NCBI GenBank assembly: GCA_043228905.1
Contig: JBHGNT010000016.1
Span: 15,128,001-15,192,000, forward strand
DNA length: 64,000 nucleotides
Direction of reading: 5' to 3'
From: Azolla caroliniana
Lineage: Eukaryota; Polypodiophyta
Shown here in pieces: positions 33,301 to 43,122 of this stretch. The position numbers and the translations under genes were made by a program. Below the pieces are notes generated by a model. That model did not search any database. It was not told where the DNA came from and saw nothing but the letters and a program-made list of their open reading frames with translations. How positions within the stretch are numbered: the stretch's first letter is position 1; the number at the start of each line of letters is the position of its first letter.

Positions 33301-35545
33301 TCTTAGGAACCACCAGAACAGGGGACACCCACTCCGAATCCTCCACGGGGTATATGAAACCAGCCCTCAACAAAGCTTTAACCTCCTTTAATAGAGCCTC
33401 CTTTTGGACTGTCCCCAAGCGACGAAGCTTTTGGGCAACCGGTTCACTTCCCTCCTTCAACTTGATTTGGTGTTTAATGACATCCACTCCTCTAATCTGT
33501 GAATAGTCATTTATAAATAACCTCGGAAACTCATGAAGTAGGGAAACAAACCTTTGTCGATCTTCTCCTTGAATATCTTTGGAAATCATCTTCTCTCGTT
33601 GTTCAAGGGTGATGGTTTCTTCCTCTTTATTGTCTTCTTTCTCCTCCTTGGATATCACATATGATGTTGTCTCCTCCCAATCCGATGAAGTACTATCACT
33701 TGCACTACTCTCTTCTTCATACTCACTATCAAATGAGTTGTTCTCCCTTGCACCCTTGATCACTTGTTGAAGACGCATGTCGTAGACAATGTTGACACTC
33801 TCGGAGGGTGCCAAAGTCATCAACCCATTACTCCAATCCTGAATTACATTTAGTTCTTGCATCCAAGGTCTTCCCAACACCAATGAATAAGAGGGTCCCT
33901 TAAGGGGAATAACATGGAAATCCATAGAAATACATATACCAAAACACTCAAGGATAACATCTTCTATAATCCCCATGCAAGGTACTAATCCTCCATCAGC
34001 TACAGCTACTTTCGCAGATGAACTTTTACAAATAGGAATATCAAGCTTTCTTATAAGGACTTCTGAGATAAGACTTATTCTAGCACCACTATCCACTAAA
34101 GCATCCTTAACTATATAACCTTTTATAGATACCGGTATTGTAGGTCGAATATCCTTTCGTTCCTTCACTCGTACAACCCCCGCATAGTGCACTGTTTTCG
34201 TACTTTGACGTATGCTCGCTAGTCGTCCCCATTCTTTTCGTATTTTTGGAGAGAGTTGAAGAAGTTGCGGCCAAGTGATCCGGGGTCCATTAGTAATCAG
34301 CTCTTGCTTGAGGTCGAAAGGCTCCACTCCTTTCCCCATGGGCATATCCTCCATATTGATCTTCCTCCTTGAACGACGCCTTTTTGAAGGATTCTCCATC
34401 TTAGATTCCTTAGTTTTTTTCTTTATTTGAGGGTTACTTGACTCCCCTTCCACCTCTTTTCCCTTATGCGTTGCTCGAGTTCTCTTGATTGGAACAACAT
34501 CACAATCATCGTCAGTATCATACATAAAATCAAGAAGATTTACATTGGAAGGTATTGTTGGGACTTGAGCCATCGGCAACGGTCCTCCATCACTAGAAAC
34601 TTGATTATTGCTATTTGCATGGTTGTTAGGGGCATTTGAACCTCCTTGAAGTTGATAGATACCTCGTCCTAAACCACCTTGTCTTCTTGAAGGACATCGT
34701 GTAGCAATATGTCCTTCAACACCACAAGAATAACAAACCGGGACCCGTTTTTCTGGTGGCACCTCGCGAACCTGGTTGGTGTTGAAACTAGCTTGCATTT
34801 GGCGGAATTGATTCGTTAGCTCGTCAAGTCGTCGGTTTAGTTGCTCGGGGAAACTTCCATCAATTCTTGGATGATCTACATCTCGCAACATTGTTAAACT
34901 AGCTTGGTTAGCTACATTAGAATTAAATATGTTTGGAAAAACCTGTCCTCCATGTACAATAGAGGATGGATGTGGGGCGTTTAGAGTTGACACCACATTC
35001 GCATTAGCTATCGCCACCGTTGTATCGACCCCCATCCGCATCACTTTAAGTTGTCTATCATATATTTGACACACTTGTAGAAGAGTTTGAAAATTGGTTG
35101 GGTCCTTCAAATTCGCCTCCATTGCAAAGTAAGGGTTCAAGCCCGCCTTGAAGCGATCCATCTTGAACCACTCATCCTCTACGCCTCCTCGTAGACGGAT
35201 CCATGTTGACCACAGCTCTTTGAACACCCTCTCGTATTCCGAATACTCCATCGATGTTGTCATACGCAACGCGAATAGTTCCTCTCGCACCTCCATCGCA
35301 CTACGACGTCGGATGTACTTGCTTCTAAATTGTTGAACGAGCAATTGGTAGTTGGTTTGTTGGTTGGGAGGTAATGACTCATACCACTCCCGGGCTCTTG
35401 AGTAGAAAGTTGCCACCAACAAGGGCAATTTCTCTATGTCATTCACCTTCCCAATCGAAACCGCATGATGCTCGAACGATGCCAAAAAAGCTCCTCCATC
35501 GTGAACGCCATCACCTGCGAAAGCAAATTGAAACGCCATATCCAC
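30347..35545 (-). CDS. Element C Gag-Pol polyprotein with two RNase H domains (Tat lineage)
   Basis: 1732 residues in one frame. In order: gag (about 1-220; FYSRAREWYESLPP), one zinc knuckle CYSCGVEGHIATRC (about 271), aspartic protease DALVDSGARISLIS (about 480), reverse transcriptase with WRVCVDFKPLNAAT, YSGYFQIRI and FIDDFAIYS (about 855), Ty3-type RNase H (about 960-1090), a second RNase H (about 1145-1270: FFDGAYRK, NNEAEYATL, KGDSLLIV, DNKEADALA), then integrase with an HHCC finger, GIDAVGPL, IVSDHGPSF and YYPQANGAVEKV. The second, archaeal-type RNase H between the first one and integrase is the mark of plant Tat elements. The start codon lies 67 bp after the 5' LTR. The product serves replication of the element in virus-like particles. 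Confidence 0.96.
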   Translation of the reverse strand: MDMAFQFAFAGDGVHDGGAFLASFEHHAVSIGKVNDIEKLPLLVATFYSRAREWYESLPPNQQTNYQLLVQQFRSKYIRRRSAMEVREELFALRMTTSMEYSEYERVFKELWSTWIRLRGGVEDEWFKMDRFKAGLNPYFAMEANLKDPTNFQTLLQVCQIYDRQLKVMRMGVDTTVAIANANVVSTLNAPHPSSIVHGGQVFPNIFNSNVANQASLTMLRDVDHPRIDGSFPEQLNRRLDELTNQFRQMQASFNTNQVREVPPEKRVPVCYSCGVEGHIATRCPSRRQGGLGRGIYQLQGGSNAPNNHANSNNQVSSDGGPLPMAQVPTIPSNVNLLDFMYDTDDDCDVVPIKRTRATHKGKEVEGESSNPQIKKKTKESKMENPSKRRRSRRKINMEDMPMGKGVEPFDLKQELITNGPRITWPQLLQLSPKIRKEWGRLASIRQSTKTVHYAGVVRVKERKDIRPTIPVSIKGYIVKDALVDSGARISLISEVLIRKLDIPICKSSSAKVAVADGGLVPCMGIIEDVILECFGICISMDFHVIPLKGPSYSLVLGRPWMQELNVIQDWSNGLMTLAPSESVNIVYDMRLQQVIKGARENNSFDSEYEEESSASDSTSSDWEETTSYVISKEEKEDNKEEETITLEQREKMISKDIQGEDRQRFVSLLHEFPRLFINDYSQIRGVDVIKHQIKLKEGSEPVAQKLRRLGTVQKEALLKEVKALLRAGFIYPVEDSEWVSPVLVVPKKNGKWRVCVDFKPLNAATKRDHFPLPFQDEILDEIAGHEMYTVCDGYSGYFQIRIAKEDQRKTTFITPWGCFAYKCMPFGLTNAVFTFNRLAIHVFQPFFGKFVRVFIDDFAIYSTRIGHLEKVRAAFKRLDECKGQLNPEKCHVGEKEVAMLGHVVSLQGIKVDPSKIKVIESLPYPKDIKSLEVFVQKVRYFERFIHMLAQALYPFRVILRTNIFVWNPFMQEKFDRVRELLAKTPILKPPDRNSTFFLSLSVSSHAIGSILMQQDPHNKLMHPIYYISRAISDVEKTFMDVEKWVLALTYACQKFRSFLIPQHFVIITSMSLLPYVLQHVNVSSRITKWALLLVEFDFEVRLESTMRAELADLLTYRESLHEEDLSKLRDALPEPDIEDAFTLFFDGAYRKATNLAVGGFILRNPNGEVVHAEGISLPNVNTNNEAEYATLCFALRLCKARAIKRLIIKGDSLLIVKQIQGMWKCQSDGLRGFYKEALRLMKSFSKVQVKHVSRVDNKEADALAQEQLVKIKGEPVCILEECKGAESLLEIQELLNDGVFPKDLNGLQRRRLVSRSSQYVVVGKDLYHKGKDDILRRVPLKEEIVEILRKMHEEACGGHFSHDIMLRKIMLTGFTWPTIHKDIHEWCKSCDACQKAGRRHLRVGPLHPIVVFAPFEKWGIDAVGPLPKTQHGKEYILVAIDYMTKWAEVAATSSIKSKDVAQFIYRNICTRFGVPLEIVSDHGPSFRGEVLAYLLEKLKIKHRYSTPYYPQANGAVEKVNGILVKNLQKLVNDKMRTWDKFLDDAIWAYRVSFKLSTGFTPFFLVYGQEALFPIELQVRSNRLMQASCRDGESAMEDRLAHNHVLQYSREEAVEHYLQQAWRRKQYYDKKARLETFLKASLVLRYDNRFDNIKGQKMVNRWEGPFVVHEVYDNGSYQLKDIDGTIHELRVNGWRLKQYLNRGPTYLHNVNEELDDDATDQNVDLFPCFFFN

Positions 35546-35595
35546 GTAATACTAAAACACAATCAATCTTCCCAAGGTACGGAAAAGATCGACCC

Positions 35596-35612
35596 TCCCT
35601 GGAGCGCCAAAA
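35596..35612 (-). promoter_or_regulatory. Element C primer-binding site
   Basis: On the minus strand TTTTGGCGCTCCAGGGA follows directly after the 5' LTR. The TGGCGC core is as in other plant gypsy primer sites; the tRNA is not identified. Confidence 0.7.
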
Positions 35613-36253
35613 TGAAAAGAGAGATGTTGATAGAAAAGAGAGAGAAGGAAGATATAGAAACCCAAATCTACAAAGATATATTAATAAGGAGTGATGATCA
35701 TAGAAAACAAGAGAAAGAAGATACATAAACTCAAGCCTACAAGGATGAATTGATCACTAGAAAAACGCACTACATGAATAGGCAAGAAATACCCCACAAG
35801 AAAAAGGCTCCTTTTCACCACCTCACTCTTCTTGCTTTATATGAAGTTCTCCTCTAGTAGATAAGTTTCGCTTGCTTTCTTTTCCACGCTTTTTTTAGAG
35901 CTTTTCCATCTCCTATTCTTAGCTATGACACAACGATCTTCTAATCGTCATATCTCCCTCATCCATGCTCCAAATTTAGAGTTTTAAAAAGATACGGATA
36001 ACTCTCGTCATAAGCTTTCTAACCTATATTTACACGTGATATTTGGGTGTCAAACGTGAGAGTTATGAGCATTTGTTTCTGACTGCGTTTTGGTGGTCTG
36101 CTTTTTCTCTTTTTAACTTTTCTCCATCTTTATTGCTTTTATTTGGACTTATCCACGAGATGTTAGTTCATGTCCTTGTCCTCCAAATGTGAATCCTCCA
36201 TACCTTATATTCTTTTAGTGTCCAATGGCTTGAATTCTAAAAACAGTTTCACA
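35613..36253 (-). repeat. Element C 5' LTR
   Basis: 641 bp with about four differences from the 3' LTR (for example near 35790, 36030, 36058 and 36085). TATA-like CATATAAAG on the element strand at about 35835-35843. Confidence 0.95.
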
Positions 36254-38760
36254 CGTATCAACCCCAATGGTCGTACTGAGCGGGTATCTGCCATACGGAG
36301 CTAGAATGGGCAAGCCTCCCATTCTAAAATGCCTAACTGCTCGCATGTTTTCGCGCTAATCACATTAACGCCCGAGCCGCCATCGATTACGCATCCTGGG
36401 ATTTCCTGTCCGTGTAATATCAATGTAATAGTCAGGTTGTGGTGATCCACTACAGGCGGTCCGTCGCTAATGTCCGTAAGGTTCGTGGAGACGCTCACCC
36501 CGAGTATGCCCGTCACCCGTTCTTCCATGGTCTAGCGGAAGTGTGGGACTAGCTGCAGCAGCTTCTCCATGGTTAACGTTATCTCGCAGCCCGCTAACGC
36601 TTGCCAAATGGGGTCCGGGGCTGGTCCTTCGTCCTCGACCCGCTCCATCATATTTGCGGACTCCTTCCGCATGCACTCTGTATTTGTCACGCTTGCTTTT
36701 TCAACCCATGCCTGGGCTTGTCGTCGTATCTCATCTTGCGCGGCCCAATCAACCGTTTTTGTTTGCTGGCGTGTCGTGACTTGTTGCACTTCCGCCGTAA
36801 TCGTATTAACGGCGGGCCCCTTGCCCTTGAGGGCTAGGTGTTATAGGTTTTAGGGTTAGGGTTAAGGATGATGATAATCATGATAAAGATAGACATGGTG
36901 GTTATGATGATGATGGAGAGTATGGGATTGATGGCAAGAGAGATCATGTGCATTGAGAAGCATTGCGGGGTGGGGGGTGGTGCCTAGAATGGCTCCACCC
37001 CCCTCCCAAGGGGGTTCAACGTAAGGGGAGATAGAAGAGAGAGATGACAAGAGAGAGATTGAGAGATAGAGAAATGTTCATTCATGTTCCATTCATTCCC
37101 CATAAGGGGTTAAATAGTACAAGAGGGGGTAGATACATAGGGGTGTAAGCCCCATTGAGCATTCATACTGGACACTCACTCACACCTCCTCGTATCCATC
37201 CACATACGTATAGACTCACAATTACATTTATGCCTCCTACACATACACAACAACATCATGATAACATTCGACCCTCGATCATCACACTTGACTCTCTGTA
37301 CATCTCGTACGGGGTAACACTAGGCATTGCGTGGCATAATGTCCGGGTTGCTGTCAAACAAAACAATGGATGCTCGATTCACCCTTCTCGGCTCCTGGTG
37401 GTGTGTGCCGATCCCCTGGTGCGACTTGCTCCTCATGGTCCGGCTTCATTTGTCGGAACGTACGCAGTGGTTGCTGTTGGTCCCGGCGTGGTTCTTGGTG
37501 TCGCTCATCGCCCGAGCTTTCGTCATATCGCCGATGGTCTCGATATTGCCGCTGCTTTCCACGATAACCATTGAAGCCGCCACATTTGTTTGTCAGCCGG
37601 TGATTCTCATAGCGCCGGCCTCCTTTAGCATAACTCGGGGGACCACGGTAATCCTCATCCTTTGGTTTGTCTTCCTCAGAATCGTTGTGAATCCGGCGAT
37701 TCCGGTGGTGCCGACCGTCACGTGGGTTGCGATCCACATACCGTGGTCGGTCCTCTTGCCTCCTTTGTTCAGTACGTCGTGGGGGACGCTGTGTGTCCAT
37801 GCTGCGTACTATGGGAGCGGCTCTGTTCAACATATTGTACTCGCACTGTTCGATTGTGTGAGCCTTCGAGTGGCAGATTGGACAGTAGATTCGCATGTTG
37901 CACTCCACTGCGGAATGCCCCGAGTTCAAGCAAATCGTGCACTAGATTGCTTGACAAAATTGTCGTTCCTCGTCTTGGGGTAACACTTGTCGTAATGAGG
38001 ACATAGAAAACCTTTCTTCCTCGTCGTCCAGCTCGAGCTGTAACGCTCGTTCAATGACCATATCCGCCGTTTCCCCTTTCACGCTATTGTTGTTGAGCGT
38101 TGTCCGTATGGGTCGGCGTAATGCTGCTAGAAATGTCTCTCGAGCCTCGTCCTCTGCGGGGCTCCGTTCTAGTTTCCGCCGTAAATTTTGGAAACGTAAG
38201 CTGAAGTCTGTGATCGTCTCGGTAGGTAGTTGCTTAATTGTATAGAACTGTCTGAGGATTTCGCGTTGCAGAACCCTCCGATGGAAGAACCGTAAAAAGG
38301 CGAACTGCAGTTGATCGAAGGTCGTGATTGTTGGCAAATCCATCTGGGAATGCCAAAATGCCGCTCGCCCATCTAATGTTAACCCGAACTCCGTCATTTT
38401 GGACTGGTGCGCTACCGCCTCAGAAAGGCTCTACGCCATGTGGTTTGCATTCCAGACATTGAGGAACATGCAAATATGAGTTGCGGCGTCGGTTTCGCCG
38501 TTAAAGCGGGGATAAGCAAAGGCCATGCTGGGGGCTACGACAAGTCGGGGAAGACCACAGTGCTGCTGTGGTGAGCGTGCTCCCAACGTATCGTCGAGGT
38601 ATTTGGAGAGTGGAAAATCACCTTTGTGATCACGACAGGTAGTACTAAGGTCGCTGAGGTGAGGCTTTTGCCGTGCACGTTCCTCTGCCTGGCATGTGAT
38701 GGACCTTGTGATTGGCCGGTCTTGTCGTGTTGGTTCTCTGGGGCGTCTACGGCTAAACAT
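36254..38760 (-). pseudogene. Element A gag and protease start
   Basis: The start is ATG 38760 (MFSRRRPREPT), 55 bp after the 5' LTR. The gag core has RAAFWHSQMDLPTI and LRFFHRRVLQREILRQFY. Two adjacent zinc knuckles, CTICLNSGHSAVEC and CPICHSKAHTIEQC (about 37845-37941), are followed about 150 residues later by a third that reads CFV-stop-QQPGHYATQC and spans the solo LTR. Protease shows VIDGGSGVNVIS near 36370. Stops in one continuous frame: TAG at 38431, 37942, 36532 and 36301, and TGA at 37354. The frame is continuous through both nested insertions when each is removed. Confidence 0.9.
36839..37319. mobile_element. Solo LTR (481 bp) in element A gag, TSD CTAGG
   Basis: Begins TGTTATAGG, ends GGGGTAACA, with CTAGG directly on both sides (36834-36838; 37320-37324). 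The gag frame is restored after removal. The left end contains TTTTAGGGTTAGGGTTA, similar to plant telomere repeats. There is no coding content, no second copy in the window, and the strand is unknown. Confidence 0.85.
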
Positions 38761-38798
38761 CCATTTGTCGTTGTTCGTCTGTGAGAAGACACAGATAA

Positions 38799-38814
38799 CC
38801 AAGCGTGCCAAAAG
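38799..38814 (-). promoter_or_regulatory. Element A primer-binding region
   Basis: On the minus strand CTTTTGGCACGCTTGG follows the 5' LTR. TGGCACGC is complementary to GCGTGCCA just before the 3' LTR (15181-15174). The tRNA is not identified. Confidence 0.6.
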
Positions 38815-39262
38815 TGTTACCGATTAGGAACACGATCTAAGGTTAGTCCTTCGACCTAGACCTCCAAGTCACTGTGAAACAATGAACGGTGGCGTCTGTG
38901 CATAATACGTAGGGGAATGTTTCCTGTAACCTAGCAGTGTATAAGGGAGACGGCTACAACGGAACTCCTTAACAGTGGCTACACACTCACGTTGCTTACT
39001 TCTACACTCCCAGCTATTACAAGCACACAGTAGATTACCCGTAGCTATACACAGGTATCAGAGAAGATAGAATTCTATTACGATACGCTTCTTTACATTC
39101 CAAAATTACACGCTACCTCTATCAGAGCTTTTCTGCCCTTTATATACGCAGGGTCTATTTAGCCGTTCACGCTTCCTGCGTGAACCGTTACATGCATTAC
39201 AATCTTATATTCTTTCTTATTCCTACGCTCTTGTCCGTCGGTTACTATTCCGGCGGACAACA
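38815..39262 (-). repeat. Element A 5' LTR (448 bp)
   Basis: Pair of 14723-15171 with roughly 25 differences. Plus-strand ends TGTTACCG and GCGGACAACA. TCTTC follows at 39263. Confidence 0.95.
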
Positions 39263-39663
39263 TCTTCTCACCTCTAGCAATAAGCATGCTCATGCATGCT
39301 ATACGATTTTCATAGCTATGCCATTATTGAGATTAGCATGCTTTCGACATGGTTCCAATGTGTCCTATGAACTCCTTCATTCAAGCAATCCTGTCGAAAT
39401 GATAATGACTAACAAGATAAGATCTATGATTTCTAAAATTCTCGACACCCCAACTATCGTTGTTTAGGTTTTACACTAAGTCAAGAATTCCTTGAGGGTA
39501 TGCATGATATGTGTCGTCGTTATGAGCATTAAATTTTCATCACGGCATGTGATGGTGAGATATTTTATATCCTTGAACCGTGGTGTTGTTTTGTTTTTAA
39601 TTAACTTCTCAAATAATTAAATTTTTATTACAAAACTCCATAATTGGCCTACTATGTCGGAGG

Positions 39664-40208
39664 TGTTGGTCTGTATCTCGAGGATGATTTTCCCTGGTCG
39701 CCACTTGTTGGCATTTGCCAAAACGGTTCTACTTAAGCTCTTAGCGTTTGTCCTATAGGTTTTCTGGCTCCCGTTGATTATTCCTTAGTATAGGCATTTG
39801 TGTTGTCCCTACTCTTCTTTCGTCTAATGAATGTATTCGATAGTGGTGCGCCTATGTAGGGTTTAAATGGGAACTCATTCACCCATTTCAGTACCTCGTC
39901 TCTAACTAATGTGCCCAACTAATATGTACTGTTAAATTCGCTGATTATCCAAATGAATACGGTCCAATCCACCGAAACCTTAATTTCCTCGGCATTAAGG
40001 CAATCTGGGTATGGAATACTAACACAACTTTGTCGATTTCGAATAATTTCTCGTTACCCTTGCGATGCCGATCCACAAATGTCTTTCGTTGACAGTGGCT
40101 CTCTTGTATATGCCATATAGTTTTTAAACAGTCTTCCTCTGCCATATAGAGTGCTAATTTCGACCAAGTAGCAATGGGGAATGTGTAGGTAAACATATGT
40201 ATATGCAA
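39664..40208 (-). pseudogene. Gypsy integrase C-terminal relic (unit 2)
   Basis: Nearly identical to 10750-11290, with the same FVDRHRKGNEKLFEID and LRFRWIGPYSFG remnants on the minus strand, and the same loss of the core. It was copied with the unit, not independently inserted. Confidence 0.85.
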
Positions 40209-40365
40209 AGACCTTCAACTTGGATCAATTACCATAACATAAGTATGAAATGGACGTAAAAGGAAAGAAACTAGATTACTATGTATTTTATGGACCTCAA
40301 CTACTCCATTGATTACTACAAAGAAGAGGAAATTTGTTTGCTAATCATATGATCATTGAGAAGTT

Positions 40366-40405
40366 GTCCCACATAGTAAGGTAGGGGAGGGCCATGGCTA
40401 TAAAA
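40366..40405 (+). promoter_or_regulatory. snRNA promoter of U4 copy 3
   Basis: GTCCCACATAG (40366-40376) and TATAAAA (40399-40405), 33 nt apart start to start, as in copy 1. Confidence 0.8.
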
Positions 40406-40434
40406 TGGAAAGGTGGATGAAACATTCGAAATTT

Positions 40435-40593
40435 ATCTTTGCACTTGGGGTAATGACGTAGTTAGTGAGGGCTTCCTGAGACGCGTCAATTGCTGGTTGA
40501 AAACTTTTTCCAACCCCCCTCCTTGGCTTTTGAAAGAGAGCCTTGGAGAATTTTTGTAAAGTCCCCTTCCCCAAATCTTTGGAGTGGTGGGCC
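40435..40593 (+). ncRNA. U4: U4 spliceosomal snRNA, copy 3 (type 1, degenerate)
   Basis: Paralogue of copy 1 in unit 2. It starts ATCTTTGCAC, a G-to-A change in the conserved 5' GCGC, has GGGGTAATGACGTAG, CTGAG in the k-turn arm, AAAACTTTTTCCAACC in the central part, and AATTTTTGT at the Sm site. The accumulated changes suggest a pseudogene. Confidence 0.85.
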
Positions 40594-42402
40594 TAGAAAA
40601 TCAAAACCCTACAAAATATGTATGTGTATGTGTACATAATAACACTAACAAATATTTATGTGTATGTGTTCATTATGAGTATATACATAATCTTGCCGTA
40701 GGACGCATGTTTTTGTCTTTTTCTTTGTTGTTAAAGATATCCAATCATCAGTATAAAGCAATTTACATTGTTTCCATTCTCAAGTGATTAGTGGATTGAA
40801 CAACCCTCTTGGTGGCTGAAACTGCCAAAAAGGATTACCACCTTTGGAGGAAATAAGTGTAATAGCTCTCCATTGAGTAAGAAACTAATGGTGATGAGCA
40901 ACTTTTGCTTCAGAATCTCTAATAAGACAATCTCCTTGTCCTTATAAAGTATGCATCATGTCTAGCCAAATATTACGTACCATTTCAACTGGTGAGGCTC
41001 TAGCTTGATGGAAAGTATTAGACCAAGAAGCCTTTCAGATGTAATATATAGTAATATTACACAATAACTCCCATAATGGTGGCATCTCCTTCCTTCTTCC
41101 TAAAAGTTGCATGCACAATAAAAGGAAATACACAAACTATTCCGAAATTATTGCTAAAACATGGTCCATAAACTTAGCATCAGAGTGTAAAATAGTGCTT
41201 ACAAGCAAACACTTACTAATTCACTTTATTTGTGAGTTTTGGTTTAACTTCTGCTCATCAAGTTCAAATTCAAGACGTGGTTTGGATCCATTAGGACCGC
41301 AAAGAAGCAAAGCGTTGGCTCCTATGTTTCCCAAATATGCTAAAATGGGTGATGCAAGGACATGCTTTCATTTTGACATATCACATTTTGCTATGTTGTA
41401 ATAGCACCACCAATTTCTATATTTTTCCATTATTTGCTTCGATTTAGGTTAGGTTGGTTACCCGTGCTGATAGACTATGCTGAAGAATGATCGTATATGG
41501 GAGTTCACAAACTCTACTTCTTTTTAAAGATCCATTATGAATACTTTATATTTTTTAAGAATGGTGTGTCGTTGGGCATACACAAGAATCATATCAAGCA
41601 TTTAGTGATTCAATTATGATGGAAAAAGTAGCGTCAGAATTCAAATTGACCAACAAACACAACAGAATGAAATAGTTTTCTTTTAACTTTCAAGCTTCAT
41701 AGTTTATAAATATGGGAATGCAAATACAAAAACTCCCTGTTGCATTTAGGGCTACCAATCTTACAAAATGATTTACAATATCAAGATCTAAAATTTAATC
41801 ACTGTCACGGGGGAATCACCAAAGCATCAAGTTTATAACAAACTTGGTACTGAGTCAAAAACGTGATCACCATTCACATGAAAGAAAAAATAAATTGACA
41901 TCAGTGGTGTCTAAAGCCTGTCTCCTTCAAATTACATCGTAATCAAACCACCCTCCATAGTACTATTTGCTATCCTACTTCTACCTACATGTGCTCGCGC
42001 ATACCCTGAAGAAGAAAGAAGAAGGTTTACCTATATATGTGAGTAGTGCATGAGATTGATGGAGAAGACAACATTTCCACAAATGATAAAAGTAGGGCTA
42101 TGTTGCCCGTAAAGATCAACGTTTTCTCAAGCTTCCTCCTTACATTTTTGTCGCTCTATGTCTCTTGAATTTTTATTCTCTCTAGTTATCGAAGGAAAAG
42201 TCTCCTATATTTCTATAACTTCAACATCCCCACACCAAGAAATTTGTTTGCTTTCATGTGAGACGATAACAAATTGACCATTTCATTGTTAAGAGAATCA
42301 ATTCACATAGATATCATCTCCTTTATGGCCTAAGGTAAAACCCTAATTTGTCCTCATCACATTTGTGGGCCTTGCGCATGTATCAATGTATTTACATCCA
42401 TC

Positions 42403-42404
<2 letters not shown>

Positions 42405-42436
<32 letters not shown>

Positions 42437-42463
42437 CCACACACACTCACACACACACATCCA
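42405..42463. repeat. CA microsatellite (unit 2)
   Basis: Counterpart of 13521-13595, with different run lengths, as expected for replication slippage after the duplication. Confidence 0.9.
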
Positions 42464-43122
42464 TTTGTACAATACACACACAATTCACATCCCACACAAA
42501 TCTTTTATTTAGGTTTAGGTTTAGGCTCGAATAAAATGTTTGATATCTCAATCATGACATTAGTGCGCACCCTCACAAAGTGTCCCATGGTTTTTCAATG
42601 TTCCGGCTTTTCACTGCCAACTGTTTCTCGACATCCAAAATATTGTTTTGTTTAGGTTTTATAGTTTGAGAATTCCCTTACGGTATGTGATATGTCTAAT
42701 CATGACATCCTTTGAATTTGGAATGTTTATAACCTCAGTTGTTGTAAGTATTCTTGATAGACTTCGATTCAATTATATGAGCAATATAACACGTTACTAT
42801 AAGTTAGTATGTGTATGTGTATGTATATGTTTATGTATCTATGTGTACGACACACAAAATTCACATCCAACCCATATATATGTCTTCTCACCCCCCTCCT
42901 TGAAAACTATGTCTTTGATCAAGCAGAAGTTCTGGCTTTCCACCGCAACTGTTTCTCGACATCCAAAATATTGTTTTGTTTAGGTTTTATAGTTCGAGAA
43001 TTCCCTTAGGGTATGTGATATGTCTAAGCATGATATCCTCTGAATTTGGAATGTTTATAACCTCAGTTGTTGTAAATATTCCTGATGGACTCCGATTCAC
43101 TTAAATCAACAATATAACACGT

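Larger units (their letters stand above)
29454..36253 (-). mobile_element. Element C: intact Ty3/gypsy (Tat-type) retrotransposon
   Basis: 641-bp LTRs (29454-30094; 35613-36253), plus-strand ends TGAAAAG and GTTTCACA, about four differences, flanked by CGTAT (29449-29453; 36254-36258). It sits in the protease region of element A, whose frame is restored when C and one CGTAT are removed. A single long polyprotein, primer site and polypurine tract are all present, so it could be, or recently was, autonomous. Confidence 0.97.
14723..39262 (-). mobile_element. Element A: Ty3/gypsy LTR retrotransposon, about 8.7 kb without nested insertions
   Basis: The LTRs at 14723-15171 and 38815-39262 begin TGTT and end AACA on the plus strand. 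TCTTC lies directly outside both (14718-14722; 39263-39267), a perfect 5-bp target duplication. Related empty sites (CGTCTTCTCACCTCTAGC) occur near 48510, with one change near 44600. The element reads leftward: 5' LTR, primer site, gag with zinc knuckles, protease, reverse transcriptase, RNase H, integrase, third gene, 3' LTR. Three later insertions split it: element B, element C and a solo LTR. LTR divergence of roughly 5-6% and many stops show it is old and dead. Confidence 0.95.
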
